From Streptoverticillium olivoreticuli subsp. olivoreticuli (GTDB taxonomy: Bacteria > Actinomycetota > Actinomycetes > Streptomycetales > Streptomycetaceae): a DNA stretch of 64,000 nucleotides. A program made the position numbers and the translations under genes. The notes beneath the pieces were generated by a model. It was not told the DNA's origin. It worked only from the letters and a program-made list of their open reading frames with translations, and ran no database searches. Every line of letters starts with the position of its first letter. Positions within the stretch are counted from its first letter, which is position 1. The stretch spans positions 3,131,001-3,195,000 of the forward strand of contig NZ_CP031455.1 of the NCBI RefSeq assembly GCF_003391135.1, given 5' to 3'. Of the stretch, positions 42,989 to 51,545 are shown piece by piece.

Positions 42989-43040
42989 GGGCCCCGGTAA
43001 ACGCCGACTAAAGCCCCGGGAGGTCGCAGCGCGCCCTCGT

Positions 43041-43063
43041 CTGTCAGTGGGGGCCGGTAACCT
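43041..43063 (+). promoter_or_regulatory. dnaE: RecA-NDp (PafBC-type) promoter match upstream of dnaE
   Basis: CTGTCAGTGGG (43041-43051), six bases, then TAACCT (43058-43063). This agrees with TTGTCAGTGGC-N6-TAGggT at 9 of 11 positions of the upstream block with exact spacing and a TAnnnT -10. It would place the transcript start about 40 bp before the GTG. Confidence 0.55.
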
Positions 43064-43113
43064 TCAATGCTGTCTCCCCGCTGTCGCCGACCGTTCGCCG
43101 GAGGTCTTCCACC

Positions 43114-46100
43114 GTGACCAAGCCGCCCTTCACGCACCTGCACGTACACACGCAGTACTCCCTGCTGGACGGTGCCGCGCGGCTCAAGGACATGTTCAAC
43201 GCGTGCAACGAGATGGGCATGACCCATATCGCGATGTCCGACCACGGCAACCTCCACGGCGCGTACGACTTCTTCCATCAGGCCAAGAAGGCGGGCGTCA
43301 CCCCGATCATCGGCATCGAGGCGTATGTCGCGCCCGAGTCCCGGCGCAACAAGCGGCGCATCCAGTGGGGCCAGCCGCACCAGAAGCGCGACGATGTGTC
43401 CGGTTCGGGTGGTTATACACATAAGACGATCTGGGCGGCGAACAAGACCGGTCTGCACAACCTCTTCCGGCTGTCCTCCGACGCCTATGCCGAGGGCTGG
43501 CTGACCAAGTGGCCCCGCATGGACAAGGAGACGATCTCCCAGTGGTCGGAGGGCCTGATCGCCTCCACCGGCTGCCCGTCCGGCGAGGTGCAGACCCGGC
43601 TGCGGCTCGGCCAGTTCGACGAGGCCGTGCAGGCCGCGAGCGACTACAAGGACATCTTCGGCGAGGGGAAGTACTTCCTGGAGCTGATGGACCACGGCAT
43701 CGAGATCGAGCGCCGGGTCCGCGACGGCCTGCTGGAGATCGGCAAGAAGCTCGGCATCCCGCCGCTGGTCACCAATGACTCGCACTACACCTATGCGCAC
43801 GAGGCGACCGCCCACGACGCGCTGCTGTGCATCCAGACCGGCAAGAACCTCTCCGACCCGGACCGCTTCCGCTTCGACGGCACCGGCTACTACCTGAAGT
43901 CGACGGAGGAGATGTACGCCATCGACTCCTCCGACGCCTGGCAGGAGGGCTGTGCCAACACCCTCCTCGTCGCCCAGCAGATCGACACCGAGGGCTGGTT
44001 CCAGGAGCGGAACCTGATGCCGAAGTTCGACGTGCCGGAGGGCTTCACCGAGGTCACCTGGTTCCGCGAGGAGACCATGCGCGGCATGGCCCGCCGCTAC
44101 CCCGACGGCATCCCGGACGACCGCCTCAAGCAGGTCGAGTACGAGATGGACATCATCATCAAGATGGGGTTCCCGGGCTACTTCCTCGTGGTCGCCGACT
44201 TCATCATGTGGGCGAAGAACAACGGCATCGCGGTCGGCCCCGGCCGAGGCTCCGCGGCCGGTTCGATCGTCGCCTACGCCATGGGCATCACCGACCTCGA
44301 CCCGATCGAGCACGGCCTGATCTTCGAGCGGTTCCTCAACCCCGAGCGCATCTCCATGCCCGATGTCGACATCGACTTCGACGAGCGCAGGCGCGCCGAG
44401 GTGATCCGCTATGTGACCGAGAAGTACGGCGCCGACAAGGTCGCCATGATCGGCACCTACGGCACCATCAAGGCCAAGAACGCCATCAAGGACTCGGCCC
44501 GCGTGCTGGGCTATCCGTACGCGATGGGCGACCGCCTCACCAAGGCGATGCCCGCCGACGTCCTCGGCAAGGGCATCCCGCTCTCCGGCATCCTCGACCC
44601 CGCCCACCCGCGCTACGGCGAGGCCGGCGAGATCCGCGGGATGTACGAGAACGAGCCGGATGTGAAGAAGGTCATCGACACCGCCCGCGGCGTCGAGGGC
44701 CTCGTCCGGCAGATGGGTGTGCACGCGGCCGGCGTGATCATGTCCAGCGAGACGATCACCGACCACGTCCCGGTCTGGGTCCGGGCCTCCGACGGCGTCA
44801 CCATCACACAGTGGGACTACCCGAGCTGTGAGTCGCTCGGCCTGCTGAAGATGGACTTCCTGGGCCTGCGCAACCTCACGATCATGGACGACGCCGTCAA
44901 GATGGTGAAGGCCAACAAGGGCGTCGAGCTGGACCTGCTGAAGATCCCGCTGGACGACCCCACGACGTACGAACTGCTCTGCCGCGGTGACACGCTCGGT
45001 GTCTTCCAGTTCGACGGCGGGCCCATGCGCTCGCTGCTGCGCCTGATGAAGCCCGACAACTTCGAGGACATTTCCGCCGTCTCGGCCCTGTACCGGCCGG
45101 GCCCGATGGGCATGAACTCGCACACCAACTACGCGCTGCGCAAGAACGGCCAGCAGGAGATCACGCCGATCCACCCGGAGCTTGAGGATCCCCTCAAGGA
45201 GGTCCTCGGCGTCACCTACGGTCTGATCGTCTACCAGGAGCAGGTGCAGAAGGCCGCTCAGATCATCGCCGGGTACTCCCTCGGCGAGGCCGACATCCTC
45301 CGCCGCGTGATGGGCAAGAAGAAGCCCGACGAGCTGGCGAAGAACTTCGTCTTCTTCAAGGAGGGCGCGCAGAAGAAGGGCTTCTCCGAGCAGGCCATCC
45401 AGGCCCTGTGGGACGTCCTGGTGCCCTTCGCCGGCTACGCCTTCAACAAGGCCCACTCCTCCGCGTACGGCCTGGTCACCTACTGGACCGCCTACCTCAA
45501 GGCCAACTACCCGGCCGAGTACATGTCGGCGCTGCTCACCTCCGTGCGCGACGACAAGGACAAGTCGGCGATCTACCTCAACGAGTGCCGGCGCATGGGC
45601 ATCAAGGTGCTCCCGCCGAACGTCAACGAGTCCGAGGCCAACTTCGCGGCCCAGGGCGACGACGTGATCCTCTTCGGCCTCACCGCCGTCCGCAACGTCG
45701 GGCAGAACGTGGTGGACTCGATCATCCGCTGCCGCAAGTCCAAGGGGAAGTACAGCTCCTTCCCGGACTTCCTCGACAAGGTCGAGGCCGTCGTCTGCAA
45801 CAAGCGCACCGTCGAATCGCTGATCAAGGCCGGTGCCTTCGACGAGATGGGGCACACCCGCAAGGGCCTCACCGCGCACTACGAACCGATGATCGACAAC
45901 GTGGTGGCGGTCAAGCGCAAGGAGGCGGAGGGGCAGTTCGACCTCTTCGGCGGGATGGGCGACGAGACCGCCGACGACGGGCCCGGCTTCGGCCTGGACG
46001 TGGAGTTCTCCGACGTCGAGTGGGAGAAGGCCTATCTGCTCGCGCAGGAGCGCGAGATGCTCGGCCTCTACGTCTCCGACCACCCGCTCTTCGGCATCGA

Positions 46101-46656
46101 GCACGTCCTCAACGACAAGGCCGACGCCGCCATCTCCCAGCTGACCGGCGGTGAGCACGCGGACGGCGCGATCGTCACCATCGGCGGCATCATCTCGGGC
46201 CTCCAGCGCAAGATGACCAAGCAGGGCAACGCCTGGGCCATCGCCACCGTCGAGGATCTGGCCGGTTCCATCGACTGCATGTTCTTCCCGGCCACCTATC
46301 AGCTGGTCTCCACCCAGCTCGTCGAGGACGCCGTCGTCTTCGTCAAGGGCCGCCTGGACAAGCGCGAGGACATCCCGCGCCTGGTCGCCATGGAGCTGAT
46401 GGTCCCCGACCTCTCCAACGCGGGCACCAACGCCCCCGTGATCATCACCATCCCCACCGTGAAGGTCACCCCGCCCATGGTGGAGAAGCTGGGCCAGGTG
46501 CTCACCCACCACCGTGGCTCCACCGAGGTGCGGATCAAGCTCCAGGGGCCGCGGAAGACCACCGTGCTGCGCCTGGACCGGCACCGGGTCACCCCCGACC
46601 CGGCGCTCTTCGGCGACCTCAAGGTGCTGCTCGGCCCGTCCTGCCTGGCCGGCTGA
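43114..46656 (+). CDS. dnaE: DNA polymerase III alpha subunit (replicative)
   Basis: 1180 residues. The N-terminal PHP domain begins FTHLHVHTQYSLLDGAARL; polymerase catalytic acids lie in MPDVDIDFDERRR, with GPGRGSAAGSIVAYA before them; tandem helix-hairpin-helix and an OB-fold (GGIISGLQRKMTKQGNAWAIATVEDL) follow. The length and the beta-clamp-proximal part are typical of DnaE1, not the mutasome DnaE2. GTG 43114 follows CCGGAGGTCTTCCACC. Monocistronic, with a strong terminator downstream. Confidence 0.97.
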   Translation: MTKPPFTHLHVHTQYSLLDGAARLKDMFNACNEMGMTHIAMSDHGNLHGAYDFFHQAKKAGVTPIIGIEAYVAPESRRNKRRIQWGQPHQKRDDVSGSGGYTHKTIWAANKTGLHNLFRLSSDAYAEGWLTKWPRMDKETISQWSEGLIASTGCPSGEVQTRLRLGQFDEAVQAASDYKDIFGEGKYFLELMDHGIEIERRVRDGLLEIGKKLGIPPLVTNDSHYTYAHEATAHDALLCIQTGKNLSDPDRFRFDGTGYYLKSTEEMYAIDSSDAWQEGCANTLLVAQQIDTEGWFQERNLMPKFDVPEGFTEVTWFREETMRGMARRYPDGIPDDRLKQVEYEMDIIIKMGFPGYFLVVADFIMWAKNNGIAVGPGRGSAAGSIVAYAMGITDLDPIEHGLIFERFLNPERISMPDVDIDFDERRRAEVIRYVTEKYGADKVAMIGTYGTIKAKNAIKDSARVLGYPYAMGDRLTKAMPADVLGKGIPLSGILDPAHPRYGEAGEIRGMYENEPDVKKVIDTARGVEGLVRQMGVHAAGVIMSSETITDHVPVWVRASDGVTITQWDYPSCESLGLLKMDFLGLRNLTIMDDAVKMVKANKGVELDLLKIPLDDPTTYELLCRGDTLGVFQFDGGPMRSLLRLMKPDNFEDISAVSALYRPGPMGMNSHTNYALRKNGQQEITPIHPELEDPLKEVLGVTYGLIVYQEQVQKAAQIIAGYSLGEADILRRVMGKKKPDELAKNFVFFKEGAQKKGFSEQAIQALWDVLVPFAGYAFNKAHSSAYGLVTYWTAYLKANYPAEYMSALLTSVRDDKDKSAIYLNECRRMGIKVLPPNVNESEANFAAQGDDVILFGLTAVRNVGQNVVDSIIRCRKSKGKYSSFPDFLDKVEAVVCNKRTVESLIKAGAFDEMGHTRKGLTAHYEPMIDNVVAVKRKEAEGQFDLFGGMGDETADDGPGFGLDVEFSDVEWEKAYLLAQEREMLGLYVSDHPLFGIEHVLNDKADAAISQLTGGEHADGAIVTIGGIISGLQRKMTKQGNAWAIATVEDLAGSIDCMFFPATYQLVSTQLVEDAVVFVKGRLDKREDIPRLVAMELMVPDLSNAGTNAPVIITIPTVKVTPPMVEKLGQVLTHHRGSTEVRIKLQGPRKTTVLRLDRHRVTPDPALFGDLKVLLGPSCLAG

Positions 46657-46703
46657 GCACCGGCGGGAGACCGCCGAGGGCCCGCGGGGCCCGCGATCGC
46701 GCA

Positions 46704-46740
46704 CGAGGGGCGCGCCCGGATCACCCGGGCGCGCCCCTCG
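46704..46740. terminator. dnaE terminator hairpin
   Basis: A perfect 16-bp stem (CGAGGGGCGCGCCCGG at 46704-46719, complement at 46725-46740) with a 5-nt loop, between convergent dnaE and the small basic protein gene. Confidence 0.88.
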
Positions 46741-46799
46741 CTGCATCAAGGCGCCGGTGGGCGCCGTCCGTTGTCGGTCGGGTGCCGCCGGGGCGCCGG

Positions 46800-46970
46800 T
46801 CAGTTGTGGCCGAAGCGCTTCTGCTTGCCCTTGCGGGCCATGTCGCCCGGGGTGACCTGGGACTGCCGCTGCTCGCTCTGGGACTCGAGCGAGGAGCTCT
46901 TGGCCTGCTGCTGCCCGCGCTCGGCCGCGCTCGACTGCTGCGGCTGCTTCCGGTTCTTGTTCTTGGCCAT
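46800..46970 (-). CDS. Small basic Gln/Ser/Lys-rich protein
   Basis: 56 residues: MAKNKNRKQPQQSSAAERG at the start and GDMARKGKQKRFGHN at the end, with no hydrophobic segment. Predicted disordered and nucleic-acid-binding by charge. GGAGG lies nine bases before ATG 46970. Convergent with dnaE behind the terminator. I do not recognise a named family, but codon use and the ribosome site argue for a real gene. Confidence 0.75.
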   Translation of the reverse strand: MAKNKNRKQPQQSSAAERGQQQAKSSSLESQSEQRQSQVTPGDMARKGKQKRFGHN

Positions 46971-47223
46971 GCTGAAGTGCCTCCACTTCCGTGCGACCCC
47001 CTGCCGTCACCCTCGCACGCACTGGCGAAGCGTGCATTTCGGGTAATTACCGTGCGTGATAGGTGCACTTATCGTGGTCAGCCCGTATCCGCCACGCCGA
47101 AGATCCAGTTCGGACTGATAACCCCCGCACGGTCGGGCAGACTCCAGGAAAGCCAAGGAAAACCGGGGCACGGCAGTGCCGGGGGGCGACCGCACTTCTG
47201 GACGTACTGAAAGAGGGTGGAAC

Positions 47224-48546
47224 GTGGACCGCTGCGTCGTCCTGGTGGACGCCGGTTATCTGCTGGGCGCCGCCGCGAGCCTGCTGGCGGGGGAGCCCGC
47301 CCGGTCCCGCATCACCGTGGACCACGCGACCCTCATCCAGGGGCTCCGAGAACGCGCCGAGGCCGAGACGGAACAGCCCCTGCTGCGGATCTACTGGTTC
47401 GACGGCGCCCCCGACCGCGTGCCGCAGCCCGAGCACCGCAGGCTGCGCGTCATGCCCCGGGTCACGGTCCGGCTGGGCGCCCTCACCCGCAGCGACGGCC
47501 GCTGGGCGCAGAAGGGCGTCGACGCCGCGATGCACGCCGAGCTCACCGAGCTCGCCCGCAACCGCGCGTGCTCGGACATCGTGCTCGTGACCGGTGACGG
47601 CGACCTCCTGCCGGGCCTGATGTCCGCCAAGGAGCACGGCGTCGCCGTCCACCTCTGGGCCGTCCAGGCCGCCGACGGCGACTACAACCAGTCCGAGGAC
47701 CTCGTCGCCGAGGCCGACGAGCGGCGCGTCCTGGACCGTACGTGGATCACCCGGGCCGTCCGCGCCAAGGAGCTCACCGGCGCCTGCGCGCCCTCCCCCG
47801 CGCCCCGCCCCGAGATCGCCGCGATCCTCTCCGCCCCGCTGCCCGAGACCGCGGCGGCCGCCGCGGCCGCGGCCGCGCCCCACCCCGCGGACGCCCGTCC
47901 CGCCGAGCGCAACGGCACCCGGCCCGCCGCCCCGGCCGCGCCTTGCACCACCGAGCGCGGGCAGGAGAACGGCGAGACCCCCGCGGCGCGCGGCGTGCCC
48001 ACCCCGAAGGACCTCGCGGGCCTGGCCCGCGGCCTCGCCGGGCAGTCCCAGGGCCCCGCCTCCGGCCAGCCCGCCGCCCCGGGCCAGCCGGGCCAGGGCG
48101 CGTCCGCCCTCGCGCCCAGCGCCACCCTGCGCTGGTCCTCCGACAAGGGCTGGGTCGACCGCGGCGCGGGCGCGGGGATCGGCGAACCGCCCGAAACCGC
48201 CTCGCTGCCGATGCTCGCCCAGCTCACCAGCGCCGAGCAGCGGTGGGCCGACCGCGAGGAGGACATCACCACCGTCGGCGGCGACCCCTTCGAGGTGGGC
48301 CAGGTCTTCGCCCGCCGCTGGACGGAGCGGCTCACCGACTCCGTGCACCTCCAGCACCTGTCCACCGAGTACCCGCGGATCCCGCACCGCATCGACGGCG
48401 AGCTGCTGCGCTACGCGGCGCGGTTCGGGCTGCTGGCGCACAAGGACGACCAGATCGACGAGCACGACCGCTATGCGATCAGGGCCGGTTTCTGGCGCGA
48501 GATCGACGCCCGGACCGCCGCGGAGCACGCGCCCGCCGGGGACTGA
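47224..48546 (+). CDS. NYN-domain (PIN-like) protein
   Basis: 440 residues from GTG 47224 (GAGGGTGGAAC upstream). The NYN domain (1-170) has the acidic positions CVVLVDAGYLLG, RIYWFDGAP, QKGVDAAMHAEL, IVLVTGDGDLLPGL and QSEDLVAEAD, as expected for a metal-dependent RNase-like fold. A long Ala/Pro low-complexity linker (about 185-300) leads to a C-terminal helical domain with GLLAHKDDQIDEHDRYAIRAGFW. Substrate unknown. The divergent small basic protein gene lies 253 bp upstream. Confidence 0.85.
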   Translation: MDRCVVLVDAGYLLGAAASLLAGEPARSRITVDHATLIQGLRERAEAETEQPLLRIYWFDGAPDRVPQPEHRRLRVMPRVTVRLGALTRSDGRWAQKGVDAAMHAELTELARNRACSDIVLVTGDGDLLPGLMSAKEHGVAVHLWAVQAADGDYNQSEDLVAEADERRVLDRTWITRAVRAKELTGACAPSPAPRPEIAAILSAPLPETAAAAAAAAAPHPADARPAERNGTRPAAPAAPCTTERGQENGETPAARGVPTPKDLAGLARGLAGQSQGPASGQPAAPGQPGQGASALAPSATLRWSSDKGWVDRGAGAGIGEPPETASLPMLAQLTSAEQRWADREEDITTVGGDPFEVGQVFARRWTERLTDSVHLQHLSTEYPRIPHRIDGELLRYAARFGLLAHKDDQIDEHDRYAIRAGFWREIDARTAAEHAPAGD

Positions 48547-48602
48547 CACCGCCGGGCGCCGTGCCGCGCGGCCCCGAGCGCGAGGGCGCACGGCCAACCG
48601 CG

Positions 48603-48616
48603 TACCCTCATAGCTC
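48603..48616 (+). promoter_or_regulatory. Leaderless promoter -10 of the ABC transporter operon
   Basis: TACCCT (48603-48608) ends eight bases before the GTG at 48617, with no ribosome site between. Confidence 0.45.
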
Positions 48617-49627
48617 GTGAGGACGGGTGCACAACAGGCGGCGACGGGCAGCGCGGTATGCACCGTGCGCGGCCTGGTCAAGACCTACCCCGCCGCGCGC
48701 GGCCGACGCGGAGCGCCCGGAACGGCCGCCGTACGGGCCAGCGACGGCATCGACCTCGATGTCCGGCGCGGCGAGATCTTCGGGCTGCTCGGCCCCAACG
48801 GCGCCGGGAAGTCCACGCTCGTGCGCCAGCTCACCGGGCTGCTCCGCCCCGACGAGGGCAGCGTCGACCTCCTCGGCCACGACCTGGTCCGCCACCCCGA
48901 GCGCGCCTCGCGCCTCGTCGGCTACCTCGGCCAGGAGTCGACGGCCCTGGACGAGCTGACCGTCGCCCTCGCCGCCGAGACCACCGGCCGGCTGCGCGGT
49001 CTCGGCCTGCGCGCGGCCCGCGCCGAGCGCGACTCGGTCATCGAGGAGCTCGGCCTGGGCCCGATCGCCGGGCGGCCGCTCAAGAAGCTTTCCGGCGGGC
49101 AGCGCCGACTGGCCTGCTTCGCCGCGGTGCTGGTCGGCGACCGGCCGGTCCTCGTCCTGGACGAGCCCACCACCGGCATGGACCCCGTGGCGCGCCGCGC
49201 GGTGTGGGCCGCCGTCGACCGCCGCCGCGCCGAGCGCGGCGCGACCGTCCTGCTCGTCACCCACAACGTCATCGAGGCCGAGACGGTCCTGGACCGGGTC
49301 GCGGTGCTGGAGCGGGGCCGGATCATCGCGTGCGACACCCCCGCCGGGCTCAAGGAGCTGGTCGGCGACGAGGTGCGCGTCGAGCTGGTGTGGCGCTCCG
49401 AGCCCCCGCTGCACGTCCCCGAGGTCGCCGCGCTGCGCAGCGCGGCGACCGAGACGGGCCGCCGCTGGTCGCTGCGGCTCGGCCCCGCCGAGGCGCGGGC
49501 GGCCGTCGCCGCCGTCACCGGCGGTCCCGCCTTCGCCGCGCTCGACGACTTCACCCTCGCCACCCCGAGCCTGGAGGATGTCTATCTGGCTCTGGGCGGC
49601 CGTGCGGAAGGGCTGGTCAAGGGGTGA
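48617..49627 (+). CDS. ABC transporter ATP-binding protein
   Basis: 336 residues. Walker A GPNGAGKSTLV, Q-loop LGQESTALDELTV, signature KKLSGGQRRLACF, Walker B PVLVLDEPTTGMDPVARR, switch His VTHNVIEAE. The C-terminal extension is of the DrrA type (drug or lipid exporters). It powers the permease encoded 94 bp downstream. Confidence 0.95.
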   Translation: MRTGAQQAATGSAVCTVRGLVKTYPAARGRRGAPGTAAVRASDGIDLDVRRGEIFGLLGPNGAGKSTLVRQLTGLLRPDEGSVDLLGHDLVRHPERASRLVGYLGQESTALDELTVALAAETTGRLRGLGLRAARAERDSVIEELGLGPIAGRPLKKLSGGQRRLACFAAVLVGDRPVLVLDEPTTGMDPVARRAVWAAVDRRRAERGATVLLVTHNVIEAETVLDRVAVLERGRIIACDTPAGLKELVGDEVRVELVWRSEPPLHVPEVAALRSAATETGRRWSLRLGPAEARAAVAAVTGGPAFAALDDFTLATPSLEDVYLALGGRAEGLVKG

Positions 49628-49721
49628 GCGCCCGCACCACAGGGCCGGGCGGGGCGGTGGGCGCGCCGCCCGCGACCGTTACGGCCGGGCGCCGGTCCGT
49701 ACCGAAGAGGAGCATCGCGGC

Positions 49722-50558
49722 GTGACTGCTGTATCCGCAGAAGCGGCACCCGGGCAGACCCGGGCCGAAGGGCGGGCGCGCCCGCGGCCGGACGGCGGGG
49801 CGGCCGCTCCGCTCGCGCCGAGGGCGCGGCTGCTGCCGTCGCTGGCCGCGGTCTACCGCGCGCAGCTGTCGCGGGCCCGGGTGGCGCGGATACCGCTGCT
49901 GTTCGTGGCGACGTTCCAGTCCGTCGGGATCATGATCCTGATGCGCGGTGTCGTCGACGGCGGTGACGAGGCGCGGTCCGTCGTGGCCGGGTCCAGCGTG
50001 CTGGTCGTCGCGTTCGTCGCGCTGAACCTCCTCGCCCAGTACTTCGGTCAGCTGCGCGCGAGCGGCGGTCTCGACCACTACGCGACGCTGCCGGTGCCGC
50101 CCGCGGCCGTGGTGCTGGGTGCGGCGGCGGCGTACGCGTCGTTCACCGTGCCCGGCACGGCCGTGACGGCGGTGGTGGGCAGCGTGCTGTTCAAGCTGCC
50201 GCTGGGGCACCTGTGGGTCCTCGCGGCGGTCGTCCCGCTGGCCGGGGCGGCGCTCGCCGGGCTGGGCGCGGCGCTGGGGCTGCTCGCGCCCCGGCAGGAA
50301 CTGGCGACGCTGTGCGGCCAGTTGGGCATGTCCGCGGCGCTGCTGCTGGGTGTGCTGCCCGCGGCCCGGATGCCCGCCCTGATCGCCTACGCGCGTGATC
50401 TGCTGCCGTCCACCTACGGTGTGGAGGCGCTGGCCCGGAGCTTCGACGCGCGGCCCGACTGGCTGCTGATCGCCGCGGATCTGGGCGTGTGCGCGGCCGT
50501 GGGTGTGGTGTCGCTGGCGGCCGCGACCTGGGCGTACCGCCGGGCGGCCGTCCGATGA
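49722..50558 (+). CDS. ABC-2 type transporter permease
   Basis: 278 residues from GTG 49722 (GAGGAGCATC upstream). A basic cytosolic start is followed by about six helices, including IPLLFVATFQSVGIMILM, VLVVAFVALNLLAQYFG and LGVCAAVGVVSLAAATWAY. Partner of the ATPase just upstream; substrate unknown. Its stop overlaps the next ATG (ATGA). Confidence 0.92.
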   Translation: MTAVSAEAAPGQTRAEGRARPRPDGGAAAPLAPRARLLPSLAAVYRAQLSRARVARIPLLFVATFQSVGIMILMRGVVDGGDEARSVVAGSSVLVVAFVALNLLAQYFGQLRASGGLDHYATLPVPPAAVVLGAAAAYASFTVPGTAVTAVVGSVLFKLPLGHLWVLAAVVPLAGAALAGLGAALGLLAPRQELATLCGQLGMSAALLLGVLPAARMPALIAYARDLLPSTYGVEALARSFDARPDWLLIAADLGVCAAVGVVSLAAATWAYRRAAVR

Positions 50559-51259
50559 CGCGCCGCAGCGAGCGTCCTGCCGCCGACGGCACGCCGTCCA
50601 CCTGGCACGATGGCGGGGTGACCGCACCGCTGACGCCGCACGACCCGCCGCCGCACGAGCCCGTGCACGGGCCCTTCGACCCGGAGCCGCCCGCCGGCGA
50701 GCGGGATCCGGGGCTGCGCGCCGAGCTGCGGCAGGCCGCGGTCGTCGCCGCGGTGGTGGCGGTGGCCGGGGTGCTGCTGGGGCTGCTGTGGGTGTGGCTC
50801 GCGCCGCGCGTCCCGCTGATCTCGGACGGCAAGGCCGTCTATCTGAAGAACTCCGAGGGCGAGCAGGCGATCGGCGCGGACGGCACGTTCGCGCTGCTGG
50901 CGCTGGGCTTCGGCGTGCTGAGCTCGGCGGTGGTGTTCTGGTTCCGCCGCCGCGGCGGCATCCCGCTGGTCGCCGGGCTGGCGGTCGGCTCCCTCCTCGC
51001 CTCGCTGATCGGCTGGCGGCTGGGTGTCTGGCTCGGCCCGTCCTCCGACGTCGTCGCGACCGCGAAGGCCGTGGGCAAGGGCGTCGTCTTCGACGCCCCG
51101 CTCAAGCTGGGTGCCAAGGGCGTCCTGCTCGCGTGGCCGCTGGCGGCGATGGCCGTGCACCTGTGTCTGACGGCGGCGTTCGGGCCGCGTGACGAGGAGC
51201 CGGAGCCGCACTGGCCGAGCGCCGGTCCGGGCGCCGGTCCGGCCGTCGACCCGCACTGA
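50555..51259 (+). CDS. DUF2567-like four-helix membrane protein
   Basis: 234 residues from ATG 50555, overlapping the permease stop by 4 nt. GTG 50618 (VTAPLTPHDPPPHE) is an alternative that many relatives would favour. A Pro-rich cytosolic start, four hydrophobic helices (VVAAVVAVAGVLLGLLWVWLA; FALLALGFGVLSSAVVFWF; VAGLAVGSLLASLIGWRLGVW; LLAWPLAAMAVHLCLTAAF) and an extracellular loop DGKAVYLKNSEGEQAIGADG after the first. It matches my memory of DUF2567. May belong to the exporter operon. Confidence 0.75.
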   Translation: MTRRSERPAADGTPSTWHDGGVTAPLTPHDPPPHEPVHGPFDPEPPAGERDPGLRAELRQAAVVAAVVAVAGVLLGLLWVWLAPRVPLISDGKAVYLKNSEGEQAIGADGTFALLALGFGVLSSAVVFWFRRRGGIPLVAGLAVGSLLASLIGWRLGVWLGPSSDVVATAKAVGKGVVFDAPLKLGAKGVLLAWPLAAMAVHLCLTAAFGPRDEEPEPHWPSAGPGAGPAVDPH

Positions 51260-51282
51260 CGTAGGGCAGCCCGCTTCCGAGT

Positions 51283-51322
51283 GCCGGACGGGCCCGGTCG
51301 TCGTCCGTGCGGCCCGTCCGGC
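51283..51322. terminator. Bidirectional terminator hairpin
   Basis: GCCGGACGGGC (51283-51293) and its complement (51312-51322) lie between the DUF2567-like gene and the convergent bL37 gene. Confidence 0.75.
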
Positions 51323-51333
51323 GCGGCCCCCGG

Positions 51334-51408
51334 TTAAGCGGGCCGTCGGCCGTGGTTGGCCTTGTTCTTCTTCAGGCGCCAGCGGCGCTTGCGGGTGCGC
51401 TTCGACAT
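51334..51408 (-). CDS. Ribosomal protein bL37
   Basis: 24 residues, MSKRTRKRRWRLKK plus NKANHGRRPA, almost entirely basic. It matches the actinobacterial large-subunit protein bL37 first seen in mycobacterial ribosome structures (pattern M.KR.RK...R..KANHG.RP). A strong ribosome site, GGGAGGGACC, precedes ATG 51408. Far too short for routine gene finders. Confidence 0.85.
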   Translation of the reverse strand: MSKRTRKRRWRLKKNKANHGRRPA

Positions 51409-51545
51409 GGTCCCTCCCGGCGCGGGGCGCGCGTACGGCGGCCCGCACCTCGGTCGTAGCGGAACCACGGCCAACAGTCCAGAGCCCGGACGAACTGTCA
51501 GCTTTCGTACGTCCTGCGCCTTACCCGGAGGTAAGGTGATCGCCC

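Noticed and set aside
42980..43069. Apparent direct repeat gtctgtcatgggcc / gtctgtcagtggggg near dnaE
   Set aside because: Similarity is partial and GC-driven, and the first copy is the start of a coding region.
42985..47037. 1350-codon open frame antisense to dnaE
   Set aside because: Shadow of dnaE with low-complexity Leu/Val/Glu/His composition and no family match.
51412..51545. PHO box (GTTCACC repeats) searched for upstream of phoD
   Set aside because: No pair of GTTCACC-like repeats at 11-bp spacing could be found by eye.
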